Source: Planctomycetaceae bacterium
Lineage (GTDB): Bacteria; Planctomycetota; Planctomycetia; Pirellulales; Pirellulaceae
Direction: 5' to 3'
NCBI GenBank assembly: GCA_002724245.1
Contig: PBOG01000010.1
Span: 1-32,223, forward strand
Length of the DNA stretch: 32,223 nucleotides
Every line of letters begins with the position of its first letter. The first letter of the stretch is position 1. Positions 17,554 to 26,400 of this stretch are shown here, in pieces. The position numbers and the translations under genes were made by a program. The notes under the pieces are model-generated. The model saw only the letters and a list, made by a program, of their open reading frames with translations. It was not told where the DNA came from and did not search any database.

Positions 17554-17861
17554 TATGCGTTCCCTTGTTGAGGGAGACCCGTAGTGCAGACCCAAGTAAT
17601 TCTTTCCAGCGATCTACATTCTGACAGATCAACGGCAGCGGACAAAGCACGCGCCGCTGCCACATCACCAAGGTGACGCGACGTGGTGGGGGCCGTGGAA
17701 CAGGTTTCAGGCGCGTCAGAATCAATCAAACAACCGATGCCCGGCCATCCGCGGGATACACTGGCTTGCGTCAACTGGTTGCGCAAGATATCGAGATTGG
17801 GTTCATCACCCGCAAGCAGGTATTTAGGCACCGCCGCTTCAAAATCAGTGAGCGCATCCAT
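17553..17861 (-). CDS. Small hypothetical protein coupled to its neighbours
   Basis: This 102-residue protein (ATG at 17861; a GTG lies directly before it at 17864) starts 11 bases after the Rieske gene and its stop overlaps the next start (TAATG). The N-terminus, MDALTDFEAAVPKYLLAGDEPNLDILRNQLTQASVSRGWPG, looks like a real helical protein. The second half has ADVAAARALSAAVDL-like helical content and three Cys. I do not recognise it with confidence. It vaguely recalls a widespread small hypothetical family that begins with a 'GD-x-x-L-x-x-LR-x-QL' helix. The tight coupling is the best evidence that it is expressed. Confidence 0.6.
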   Translation of the reverse strand: MDALTDFEAAVPKYLLAGDEPNLDILRNQLTQASVSRGWPGIGCLIDSDAPETCSTAPTTSRHLGDVAAARALSAAVDLSECRSLERITWVCTTGLPQQGNA

Positions 17862-17872
17862 CACAGACCCGT

Positions 17873-19474
17873 TTACGCCATTCCTGTCCGTCCCGGAAAA
17901 TCACGACCCACCAGGTCAATCGCCTGTCGCGCCAACCGGCGAATGTGTTTCTGTTTGAACGGCGACTCCAGAAAACGCCGCAGTGCCGCCAGCAGCCAGA
18001 CTGCCGTATCCGGCTGGCAATCGTTGATCAAACGCTCCACAGCCATCGTCGTCTTCAGCAGATGCGCGCTGAAAATCGGGTCACGCATGCCATGGTCCAG
18101 CAGCTTCTCACGCACTTGCTGCAGATAGGCTGTAACATCCGTTACCTGCCACTCCGCCCGCTCAATCTGCGAATCCAGAAAACGCTGGTTGCGACCGACA
18201 AAACAGGCCATTTGCAGCAAGCCCCGGGACCACTGATCAGGGAATTTGCCACACTGTATCGCCACAGCCTGCGAGAACGTGAGGGCGTGGGTGAAACTCA
18301 GCCAACCGACACTGTCGTTGACAGGTCGGTCAAACGAATCCTGGTAGGACGTGTCAAAGCCGACCTGGTTCCGCGCATTGGCTTGCAACAGCGCATCGAA
18401 CAGGACTGGGACACGATGTGTCTTCAGATGCGTGGTCACCCAGGACAAGGCACCGCGCACCCCTCCCTTTTGCAGGCCAGACAGAGACGGCGGCGTATTC
18501 TGCTCACCGGCTCTGGCCGGCAGCGCGGCCAGAGCCGCGGTAATGCCTTTGAATTCCGGGATCAAATCTTCGCGTGTGGCGTAGCAGAGATGACGCGTCA
18601 GCGCCGGCAACAACCACGCTTCACACTGGGGACCCAACCGCGCAATCAACTCCCCTGTTTTCTGGACATAGATCAGCGAGTGGCCAAAGTCGTTGTAGTG
18701 CTGCAACGCAGCACGCGTAAAATCATGCTCCAAGGTGTCAAAATGCAGGCCCTCTGCCAACGCCCGGTGCATCAGCCCTTCGGCTGCCACGGAATCTTCG
18801 TTCTCCACGGCTTCCTGAAAAGCATCCGTCGAAAACGCAGCACTAACCGTCGCATATGGATAGCGTGGTCTGCGGAGCGCATCGTGTGCCATGTGATCAA
18901 CCGCTTCCGCCAGACAAATCAAACGCCGCTCCCAGTCGTCGGTATAGCGATCTGCCAGAGTCAACCAATCGGCTGTCGCAGCATAGGCGTGTGAAGTACC
19001 AAACTCGAGGCGATCATGCGACCAGGCGATCGCCCGGCACAACGCTTCCTCGGGGTCAAGATGATGAAGTTCAAGACGCGTTAACTCGCGACAGATACGA
19101 CCGGTGTCGCGTTTCCGGAAGGCCATCTCGAAGCCGTTCAGAATACCTGCCTGCTGGACCTGCGGGTCTGGCGAACTGAGGTCAATCCAGACGTCACCCG
19201 CCTCGATCTTGACGTCATAGGCGCGAACGTGATCACCTCCCAGCACACACACTCCATCGGACAGACGAAATTTCCAGTTGTGCCAGTTGCAAGTCAATTG
19301 GCACTGCTCGTCAAGCGTTCCTTCGGCGAGCGGGTAGCCTTCGTGGGGACAGCGATTGTCGATCGCAAAGACTTGATCCTCGACCCGATACAAAACGATC
19401 TGCAAGGGCGACTGGTGGAACACCACGGGCCCCGCAGCAAGAGCATCCCAGGTGGTGGCACGCTGCCAGGACAT
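17873..19474 (-). CDS. Rieske [2Fe-2S] protein fused to a long helical domain
   Basis: This 533-residue protein begins with a soluble Rieske domain (about 1-105). The cluster motif is complete: C42-P-H44 and C62-N-W-H65. It is not preceded by a signal or membrane helix, so it is probably cytosolic. The rest (about 120-533) is largely helical with many conserved-looking His (AEAVDHMAHDAL, LQHYNDFGHSL, LSFTHALTFSQAVAIQ), which might bind metal or substrate. It is not the usual aromatic-ring-hydroxylase catalytic domain, and I cannot name it. A questin-oxidase-like helical fold is a weak possibility. It precedes the 102-residue and amidotransferase-like genes in one transcription unit. Confidence 0.8.
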   Translation of the reverse strand: MSWQRATTWDALAAGPVVFHQSPLQIVLYRVEDQVFAIDNRCPHEGYPLAEGTLDEQCQLTCNWHNWKFRLSDGVCVLGGDHVRAYDVKIEAGDVWIDLSSPDPQVQQAGILNGFEMAFRKRDTGRICRELTRLELHHLDPEEALCRAIAWSHDRLEFGTSHAYAATADWLTLADRYTDDWERRLICLAEAVDHMAHDALRRPRYPYATVSAAFSTDAFQEAVENEDSVAAEGLMHRALAEGLHFDTLEHDFTRAALQHYNDFGHSLIYVQKTGELIARLGPQCEAWLLPALTRHLCYATREDLIPEFKGITAALAALPARAGEQNTPPSLSGLQKGGVRGALSWVTTHLKTHRVPVLFDALLQANARNQVGFDTSYQDSFDRPVNDSVGWLSFTHALTFSQAVAIQCGKFPDQWSRGLLQMACFVGRNQRFLDSQIERAEWQVTDVTAYLQQVREKLLDHGMRDPIFSAHLLKTTMAVERLINDCQPDTAVWLLAALRRFLESPFKQKHIRRLARQAIDLVGRDFPGRTGMA

Positions 19475-19536
19475 GTGGCGGGCTCGTCAGTCATGGAAAG
19501 GATCGAAAACGAAGAACACGTAGCGGTAAGGCGTAT

Positions 19537-20340
19537 TTACTTGTCCACTGGAGGCGTTTTCGCAGCTGGCAGATGCGTTTCCCACATCAAAGGGGGCGCC
19601 TCCGCACGGCGTGGCGCCGCCATCACCGCAATGGCCGCCCGGGTCAGCTCGCTACGATCCACGTAGGCGTCCTGGTTCACATCGGCTGCTTCCATGTCAA
19701 TTCCGTGCCTGGAAGCTGTATCAATCCGTCGGTACTCCGCCCTGCTCAGTCGATCATCGCGATCCTGGTCAAAGTGCAGTAACAACGGTGTCACGATAAA
19801 GCCTTCCGCCGGCTCCACCCCAGTCTCGGCGGGCGGCCCAACCTCCAGTAATTGACCATCCATCTGCAAAACCACGGCGCTGTTTTCCACAGCGCGACGC
19901 ACGACGCGCAGGATCAGGGGTGTGCTCCCGGGACTGGCATACTTTTCGGGACTCAACAAGCGACTCCCAAATCCACCGGGAAGCGGCTCAGAAACGGTCA
20001 CCGTCACCCGGTGCGTCCCCACAGCAGCGCCATCATGGAAACCGGTATCCACCATGGTCCGCAAGGAAAAGCGCCCTCCTCCATCCGTGACACCGCTGGC
20101 ACCTCGTACGCCAGCGCGCTGTGGCCACGTGTCCACACTGGCGCCCGTCAACGGACGACCATCCAGCAGTACAATACCCTCGACCGCTGCCAGGGAGGGC
20201 TGACTCAGCGTTGTCGGCAACCAGTCGTTGCTCCACATCCATCCCCCCAACACCACTACGGCGCATGCAGGGATCACCACCTGGACGACTCGGAAAAAAC
20301 GAAATGAACGCGGTTTCACGGGTCGCTCACTTGTCAACAC
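19537..20340 (-). CDS. Membrane-anchored carboxypeptidase-regulatory-like protein with EF-hands
   Basis: This 267-residue protein starts at a GTG (20340); other starts within 25 bases are possible. It has an N-terminal membrane segment (VVQVVIPACAVVVLGGWMW, about 18-36). Next is a beta-sandwich part resembling carboxypeptidase-regulatory-like domains (AAVEGIVLLDGRPLTGASVDTWP, then GVTDGGGRFSLRTM). The C-terminal part has two EF-hand calcium loops, FDQDRDDRLSRAEY and ADVNQDAYVDRSEL, both with the Asp/Glu ligands. The domain set is common in planctomycete envelope proteins. It is 52 bases downstream of the DUF1501 gene and 62 bases before the Rieske gene. Confidence 0.75.
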   Translation of the reverse strand: MLTSERPVKPRSFRFFRVVQVVIPACAVVVLGGWMWSNDWLPTTLSQPSLAAVEGIVLLDGRPLTGASVDTWPQRAGVRGASGVTDGGGRFSLRTMVDTGFHDGAAVGTHRVTVTVSEPLPGGFGSRLLSPEKYASPGSTPLILRVVRRAVENSAVVLQMDGQLLEVGPPAETGVEPAEGFIVTPLLLHFDQDRDDRLSRAEYRRIDTASRHGIDMEAADVNQDAYVDRSELTRAAIAVMAAPRRAEAPPLMWETHLPAAKTPPVDK

Positions 20341-20392
20341 GGACCATCACGCAGCAACCTAGACCTGCTGGGGGGTCGGAAAAATGCGGCAG

Positions 20393-21730
20393 CTAAACCA
20401 ACTCCTGGATGACCTCTCCTTCGTCGAGCAAATACAGGGGCCGTCCCGCATGGTCCGGGAAGGTCGTCCGCGGGTCAATCCCCAGGTGGCGATACATGGT
20501 CGCCAGTACATCATACGGTCGAAGCGGTCGATCCTTGGGCACCTCTCCTTTAGAGGTGGAAGAACCGATCACCTGCCCAACCCGCAAACCACCACCGGAA
20601 AGCAACACGCTCATCACTGGCCCCCAATGATCACGACCCCCGGTTTTATTGACCTTGGGCGTCCGTCCAAACTCACCCCAGACGATAAGCAGAACTTTTT
20701 TGTCCAGCCCGCGCTGGTAGAGTTCTTCCACCAAGGCACAAATGGCCGAATCCATCCGCGGACCGGCACTCTTCATCCCTTTCTCGACATTGCCGTGCAT
20801 ATCAAATGAAAACGAGTGCGGATCAAAATTCACCGTGACAAAAGGCACTCCTGCTTCGACCAGCCGACGGGCCAGCAAACAACTCTGCCCCCATCGGTGC
20901 ATACCGTAATGTTGTCTGGTGGCTTCTTTTTCCTGAGTGAGATCAAACGCCTTACGGGCTTGCGGGCCACTGACGACCTCAAAAGCTGACTCGGTAAAGT
21001 GGTCGACGGATGCCGCCGCCCGGTTGCTCGTAAACTCCCGTCGCTGCTGATCGACTTGCTCCAATAGCGATTTGCGATCCCGCAGACGCTGGGAACTCAA
21101 GCCCTCGACCAATTGCAGGTTGGGAACGCGGAACTTCTCACTGGTGGGATCGTCGTACACATAGAACGGATCAAACGCGCCACCCAGATAATGCGACTTG
21201 AAATTCGGCACAAAGACCAGATTAGCCGTTTGCGGAAATCCAAGATGCACATAAGGGGGCAAACTGACGGTTTTGGAACCACGGATCCTGGCCACATAGG
21301 ACCCCGTTGCTGGCTGGTTCTTTTTCGGTTTCCCGGTGGTGCAGATGAACATCCCCACATCATGGCTACCGCTGCCGACTTCAACGCTGCGCAAGAGCGC
21401 GACACGATCAAGAATCCGGGCATGCCGGGGAAGCAACTCGCATACCTGTGTACCTGGCAGGCACGTCGATATCGGTTGGAATGGCCCGCGATACTCAGCC
21501 GGTGCCTGAGGCTTGGGGTCATACGTTTCAAAATGTGTCGGACCCCCACCCAACCACACCTGAATGACCGCCGTGTCCGATACCGGATTGCCACCCACCG
21601 TGGCCTCTGCACGGCGCGCCAGCAGTGACGGCAGAGACAAACCGGCCATACCTGCAGACACGGTGGTGGTCAGAAATGAGCGACGGCGCGTGCGCTGCAG
21701 AGACTCGGACTGATCAGGTCTAGACACCAT
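20393..21730 (-). CDS. DUF1501 protein with twin-arginine signal
   Basis: This 445-residue protein begins with a twin-arginine leader (RTRRRSFLTTTVSAGMAGLSLPSLLARRAEA, about 15-44), so it is probably exported folded. The body has DUF1501/sulfatase-like-fold signatures: VIQVWLGGGPTHFETYDPKP, the later segment AGVPFVTVNFDPHSFSFDMHGN and VLLIVWGEFGRTPKVNKTGGRDHWG. This family is abundant in planctomycetes and usually lies beside DUF1549/DUF1553 cytochrome-like genes, which are absent here. GGAG lies about 7 bases before the ATG. It is divergent from the mandelate-racemase-type gene across 230 bases. Confidence 0.9.
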   Translation of the reverse strand: MVSRPDQSESLQRTRRRSFLTTTVSAGMAGLSLPSLLARRAEATVGGNPVSDTAVIQVWLGGGPTHFETYDPKPQAPAEYRGPFQPISTCLPGTQVCELLPRHARILDRVALLRSVEVGSGSHDVGMFICTTGKPKKNQPATGSYVARIRGSKTVSLPPYVHLGFPQTANLVFVPNFKSHYLGGAFDPFYVYDDPTSEKFRVPNLQLVEGLSSQRLRDRKSLLEQVDQQRREFTSNRAAASVDHFTESAFEVVSGPQARKAFDLTQEKEATRQHYGMHRWGQSCLLARRLVEAGVPFVTVNFDPHSFSFDMHGNVEKGMKSAGPRMDSAICALVEELYQRGLDKKVLLIVWGEFGRTPKVNKTGGRDHWGPVMSVLLSGGGLRVGQVIGSSTSKGEVPKDRPLRPYDVLATMYRHLGIDPRTTFPDHAGRPLYLLDEGEVIQELV

Positions 21731-21919
21731 AATCTTCTCCGCTGCGGACGGACGAGGCCACGACAGCCCGCATCTGAGGGAATAAAATCGACAAACCCAG
21801 GAATGGCCAAAACGCGTTTTCTGTAATCGGCCGATGCATCACACCTGCAATACTATCGCAAGACAGGGCGCCGAACGCCAGACAAATCGAGCAATCCGCA
21901 TAGCAAAATTGCCTCAACA

Positions 21920-21945
21920 AAACGACCTCGATACAAACGACCTCG
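21920..21945 (+). repeat. 11-bp direct repeat in front of the start codon
   Basis: AAACGACCTCG occurs at 21920-21930 and again at 21935-21945, a 15-base step, ending just before the AAGGA ribosome site (21947-21951) of the gene that starts at 21961. It lies in the 230-base divergent region between this gene and the DUF1501 gene. Two head-to-tail copies could be an operator, or simply a local duplication. Confidence 0.45.
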
Positions 21946-21960
21946 CAAGGATCCTGCAAG

Positions 21961-23133
21961 ATGGCACGTATTCGCCAGGTGACAGCAACTGCCTACTCCT
22001 GTCCGTTTGACAAACAACATCAGCTGACATTTGGATTGGGATCGAATGTCAAACGGGACATGGTGCTCGTGCGGATTACCAGCGATCAGGGTCTGGTGGG
22101 ATACGGAGAATCCCATCACGGACAGAACCCGACCGCCATGGCCGAGATTATCCAGCAGGGGCTGGCACCGCTGTTGACGGATTGCGACCCGCTCGACACC
22201 GAGGGAATTTGGGAGCGGATCAACCGACAACAACTCGTCACGCACGGACTGGGGGCCGGTAGCATGATGGCCCTTTCTGGCATCGACATGGCGCTCTGGG
22301 ACCTCAAAGGCAAACTGCTTGATCAACCAATTTACCGTCTGTTGGGTGGCGCGTCCAAAAAGATTCGAGCCTATGCGGGCGGCCTGGCCCTCGGCTTTCT
22401 GCCACCTGACGCACTGGCCGCAGAGGTCGCCGAACTGCTGGAACAAGGCTTTACCGCGATCAAGATGCGCGTCGGGGACACCCCCTCTCGAGACGCCCTG
22501 CGTGTCAAGCATATTCGGCGTACGTTTGGTGATGATCTTGATATCGCAGTCGACGCGGCCACGCGTTACGACCTGCGTGACATTCCTGAGGTGATTCGCT
22601 ATTGCGAAGACAATCGAGTCTACTGGTTAGAGGAGCCATTCACTCCCGACAATCTTGAGTCCTATGTGGAACTTCGCAAACGCACCAGCGTTCCGATCGC
22701 AGCCGGTGAAAATCACTACGGCCGCTACGCGTTTCGATCCTTGTTTGAGGCCCGGGCAATTTCCATCTGCCAGGCGGATCTCTCCAAATCAGGTGGCTTC
22801 ACGGAATTGAAGAAGATCGCCGATATGGCTTCGGCATTTCACATCGCCATGGCACCCCATACCAGTCACAGCGTGCTCAGTGCGGCCGGCAATGCGCACT
22901 TGTTATCAGCCCTGCCAGGCGGGATTCTGTTTGAAGCCGACGTCGCCAGGGTTAATCCATTTCGCACGGACCTGGCGCAACCGATTTTCGGCGTTGTCAA
23001 CGGACACATTGAGCCACCGCCCGGGCCCGGCCTGGGAATCGACATCGACGAGGACATGCTGGCCCGTTATCCGGCGATTCCCGGTCCCTGCTACCTGCCA
23101 GCAGCCGCGGCCAGCGAGTCTGAAAACACATAG
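21961..23133 (+). CDS. Mandelate-racemase-subgroup enolase-superfamily dehydratase/racemase
   Basis: This 390-residue protein has an N-terminal capping domain (about 1-125) and a TIM barrel. The catalytic set of the mandelate-racemase subgroup can be read: K168-M-R170 (second-strand base), metal ligands D198, E224 and E250 (VDAATRYD, WLEEPF, AAGENHYG), and the His/Asp pair H300 (MAPHTSHS) with D273 (CQADLSKSGG), 27 residues apart as in mandelate racemase. It probably dehydrates or racemises a sugar acid; the substrate is not readable. AAGGA is 9 bases before the ATG. The flavoprotein gene starts 189 bases downstream. Confidence 0.9.
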   Translation: MARIRQVTATAYSCPFDKQHQLTFGLGSNVKRDMVLVRITSDQGLVGYGESHHGQNPTAMAEIIQQGLAPLLTDCDPLDTEGIWERINRQQLVTHGLGAGSMMALSGIDMALWDLKGKLLDQPIYRLLGGASKKIRAYAGGLALGFLPPDALAAEVAELLEQGFTAIKMRVGDTPSRDALRVKHIRRTFGDDLDIAVDAATRYDLRDIPEVIRYCEDNRVYWLEEPFTPDNLESYVELRKRTSVPIAAGENHYGRYAFRSLFEARAISICQADLSKSGGFTELKKIADMASAFHIAMAPHTSHSVLSAAGNAHLLSALPGGILFEADVARVNPFRTDLAQPIFGVVNGHIEPPPGPGLGIDIDEDMLARYPAIPGPCYLPAAAASESENT

Positions 23134-23322
23134 CCAGGCAATCCCCGCGCTCCAGGCTCCAGCCCCAAGGCTTGTCCTCACCCGGTGGGTTGCCCAAAAT
23201 AGGCCTCTTCCCGGACACGCGATGCAAGACGCAATGTGCACACCGGGGACACAGCGAGCGGGTGCCATATCTCGACTCCCGCATCTCCACTCCTGCCTTC
23301 ATCCCTGGGTTCTGGAATCGGC

Positions 23323-24711
23323 GTGCCGTACGACACCATCATTATCGGAGCCGGACTATCTGGTTTCGCGGCTGGAATTCGCCTTGCGCATTTCGAGAAA
23401 TCGGTCTGCATTCTCGAGCGGCATTACACCATCGGTGGCCTGAATTCCTTCTACCGCCTGCGGAATCGAAATCACGATGTCGGACTACACGCAGTTACCA
23501 ACTACGCGGCCCCCGGCTCCAAAACCGGACCCTTGAGTAAATTACTGCGACAGTTGCGTTTGAGTTGGGATGATTTTGCGCTCTGCCCCCAAATTGAATC
23601 GAGCGTGCGCTTTCCCGACCGCTTGCTCCGGTTCAACAACGATCTGGAATTTTTCCGTCATCAAGTTCACAGCCAGTTCCCCTCCCAGAAAGATGGCTTT
23701 GAACGGCTGCTCTCCATGATCGAGGAACACAATGAGCTGCATCTGACCGGTGAAACGGCTTCGGCGCGGGAAATCCTGCAGTCCGTTCTCACCGATCCAG
23801 TACTCATTGATATGCTTTTTTGCCCACTGATGTTCTACGGAAGTCCAACCAGGAACGACATGGATTTCAGCCAATTTGTGATCATGTTCAAAGCCATCTT
23901 TGAGCAGGGTTTTGGGCGGCCTTTCAAGGGAATCCGACCGCTCATGAAAACGCTGGTCAACCGTTTTCGCAAACTGGGTGGGGAATTGAAATTGCGCAGC
24001 GGCGTACAAAAAATACTCACCCGCGGGAAGCGGACGGTCGGCGTCATGCTCGATAGTGGGGAAGTGCTGGAGGCAAACAATGTGCTCTCCTCGGCAGGCT
24101 CACTGGAGACACTTCAATTGTGTGACCAGGAAGTGCCCGCGACCGATCCCGCGATGGCACCCGGGGAGATTTCCTTTATCGAGACGATCTACTCACTCGA
24201 CCGGCTGCCGGCGGAGTTGGAACACGAGCAAACAGTGGTGTTCTTCAACGACGCCGATCGATTTCATTACCAGCCGCCGGACGATGCCTGTGACGTGCGC
24301 AGTGGGATCATCTGTTCACCCAATAATTTTGTCTATCCGGAAGACCACGTCGAAGAGGGGCGGATCCGAATCACGGCGCTGGCAAATCCGGGTTTCTGGT
24401 CCGATCTGCCCGAACCGGATTACCTCCCACAAAAAGAAGACTGGGGAAACCAAATCCTCTCGGCAGCGCTCAAGCACATGCCGGACTTCCGTCCCCACAT
24501 TCTCGACACGGATATTTTCACACCCCGGACGATCACCAGGTTTACCGGCCACATTAACGGAGCCGTATACGGGTCGCCCCACAAAGTGCGCGATGGACAC
24601 ACGCATCTCGACAATTTGTTTCTCTGCGGCACCGATCAAGGATTCGTAGGTATCGTCGGGGCGCTACTCTCAGGCATTACCATCGCCAACCTGCACCTGC
24701 TGAAGCCGTAA
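23323..24711 (+). CDS. FAD-dependent phytoene desaturase / carotenoid isomerase-like oxidoreductase
   Basis: The protein has 462 residues if it starts at GTG 23323. The frame is open to a GTG at 23236, which would add 29 residues of low-complexity Ser/Pro. The FAD fingerprint YDTIIIGAGLSGFAAGIRLAHF stands at the N-terminus, followed by SVCILERHYTIGGLNSFYRL and DVGLHAVTNY. The C-terminal LDNLFLCGTDQGFVGIVGALLSGITIAN is the FAD-contact end typical of CrtI/CrtISO relatives. It may act on carotenoids or other polyenes. No other carotenoid genes are near. The start codon is the uncertain point; no clear ribosome site is visible before either GTG. Confidence 0.82.
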   Translation: MPYDTIIIGAGLSGFAAGIRLAHFEKSVCILERHYTIGGLNSFYRLRNRNHDVGLHAVTNYAAPGSKTGPLSKLLRQLRLSWDDFALCPQIESSVRFPDRLLRFNNDLEFFRHQVHSQFPSQKDGFERLLSMIEEHNELHLTGETASAREILQSVLTDPVLIDMLFCPLMFYGSPTRNDMDFSQFVIMFKAIFEQGFGRPFKGIRPLMKTLVNRFRKLGGELKLRSGVQKILTRGKRTVGVMLDSGEVLEANNVLSSAGSLETLQLCDQEVPATDPAMAPGEISFIETIYSLDRLPAELEHEQTVVFFNDADRFHYQPPDDACDVRSGIICSPNNFVYPEDHVEEGRIRITALANPGFWSDLPEPDYLPQKEDWGNQILSAALKHMPDFRPHILDTDIFTPRTITRFTGHINGAVYGSPHKVRDGHTHLDNLFLCGTDQGFVGIVGALLSGITIANLHLLKP

Positions 24712-24715
24712 CCAC

Positions 24716-24736
24716 CACCACGCGCCGGACGTGGTG
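24716..24736. terminator. Hairpin between convergent genes
   Basis: CACCACG and CGTGGTG form a perfect 7-bp stem around a seven-base loop, beginning four bases after the flavoprotein stop. The oppositely oriented Gfo/Idh/MocA gene ends 80 bases further on. It has no T-run, so it is a possible but weak bidirectional terminator. Confidence 0.4.
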
Positions 24737-24815
24737 ACGGCGTTTGCCGCCGCCCCACATCGGCGACTGGCACAAGTGGTCTCGGGTCGCAGTCCGCCGA
24801 ACGCTCCCTGAAACA

Positions 24816-26189
24816 TCAGGAATCGTATTCACGATCGGTGACCAGACCGGGTAGCGGAATCGGATATTTTCCGTTCTCTGCCACCACGGGCGCCGGACCG
24901 TCGAACGAGAGCGAATCCAGCTCTGGGGCAAACTCGTGATCCGAATTGAGAATCTCGTCATACGTGACCCGTTGTCCCGTATGAGCCGCCATGCGGCCCA
25001 TCGACGTGACCAGGCTCGATTTAACCCCACGTTCCACTTCATGGTACGGTCGATCCGCGCGGATCGCATCGATCAGGTCGTCCCATTCAACCTGGTAGGG
25101 ATTCGGCTCACGGTCAGGATACGCCCAGACAAGATCATCCTTGACGAAATTCTGGCCCTTATAAACCCGACTCTTGGCGGGAACGTGACCAGCGCTGGAG
25201 AAAATAGCAGAACCCTTACTGCCATGGACATACGTAGCGAAGTCGTTGTTGCAACCCGGAATGGTACGGCCACCCACATGCATTTTGGTTCCATCACCAA
25301 AGGTGTACTCGATGGAATAGGAATCAAAATTCTGGTCGATGTGATCGCCACGATAGTGACGCCCACCCGCCGCAATCGCTTCTACCGGCCAGTCACCTTT
25401 GGCCCAACAACCTTCGTCGATGTTGTGGATCAGGAAATCACTGACGGCGCCACCACTGGCCCACAAGAAACCGTGGAAGTGACGAATCTGCCATTCCAAT
25501 TCGTTCGTCCCCTCCGGAATCGGTGGCACTGCCGCCGACCCGGTCGGACCGGCCATTCGGTAGGCACGCAGACTGAGGACATCGCCGAGATCGCCGTTGT
25601 GGATCTTGTCGGCCAGCGCCTGCCGAGCCTTGCAGTGACGACACATCAAGCCGACACCCACTTTCATACCGCGGTCCTGCGATTTCTTGGCCAACTCAAA
25701 CATCCGTTTGCTGGTCGGACCATCAATCGTCACGGGCTTTTCCATGAAGACGTTCAGACCCTTTTCGATGGCATAGGAAAAGTGGAGCCAGCGAAACGCG
25801 GGCGGTGTTGCAAAAATCACCACATCACCAGGTCCGAGACAATCCATGGCCTTCTTGTAGGCATCAAATCCGACGAACCGCTGGTCCTCGGGGACCTCTA
25901 CCTGCTTGACAAACTGGGTGGCCAGACTGCGGTGACTGATCGCCAAGCGGTCCTCGAACACATCCGCCATTGCCACCAGCTTGATGGGCCCACTACGAAC
26001 CCGCAATGCATTCGCCGCCGCACCTGTCCCGCGACCACCACAACCCACCAAGGCAACTTGGATGGTATTGTTTTCAGCCGCGTGAACATGCGGAATCGAA
26101 CCGGCAACCAGCGTCGAAGCGGCCACGACACCACCGGTTTGCTGGAGAAAACTGCGACGGGATGGAACCTGTTTGTTGGATTCACTCAT
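24816..26189 (-). CDS. Gfo/Idh/MocA family oxidoreductase with twin-arginine signal
   Basis: The protein has 457 residues from the ATG at 26189. AAAGGTG, 6 bases upstream, supports this start over the in-frame ATG at 26219. The twin-arginine leader (SRRSFLQQTGGVVAASTLVAGSIPHVHA) implies export, as in many planctomycete members. The NAD(P) fingerprint TIQVALVGCGGRGTGAAANAL lies at about 39-60. FMEKPVTIDGPTS holds the family's EKP motif with the catalytic-region Lys. The C-terminal part resembles the glucose-fructose oxidoreductase alpha/beta domain. It oxidises or reduces a sugar or inositol-type substrate; which one cannot be told. Confidence 0.92.
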   Translation of the reverse strand: MSESNKQVPSRRSFLQQTGGVVAASTLVAGSIPHVHAAENNTIQVALVGCGGRGTGAAANALRVRSGPIKLVAMADVFEDRLAISHRSLATQFVKQVEVPEDQRFVGFDAYKKAMDCLGPGDVVIFATPPAFRWLHFSYAIEKGLNVFMEKPVTIDGPTSKRMFELAKKSQDRGMKVGVGLMCRHCKARQALADKIHNGDLGDVLSLRAYRMAGPTGSAAVPPIPEGTNELEWQIRHFHGFLWASGGAVSDFLIHNIDEGCWAKGDWPVEAIAAGGRHYRGDHIDQNFDSYSIEYTFGDGTKMHVGGRTIPGCNNDFATYVHGSKGSAIFSSAGHVPAKSRVYKGQNFVKDDLVWAYPDREPNPYQVEWDDLIDAIRADRPYHEVERGVKSSLVTSMGRMAAHTGQRVTYDEILNSDHEFAPELDSLSFDGPAPVVAENGKYPIPLPGLVTDREYDS

Positions 26190-26400
26190 ACTGACACCTT
26201 TGGGGATGGGCTGGTTCAAACAAACTGCAGTGGGACGAGAACTTGAGTCCAGGCTACGACAAACTGAACCGCGATCTGCAGGACAGCAGCTGGGGCAGCC
26301 GTTTGCCCGACGGCCCCGTCCGCAGCCACGCTTTGGTTAGCACAAAATCAGACCTTAGCATAACCCCTGACAAATCCCAGCACAGCGCCCGCGGCTGACT

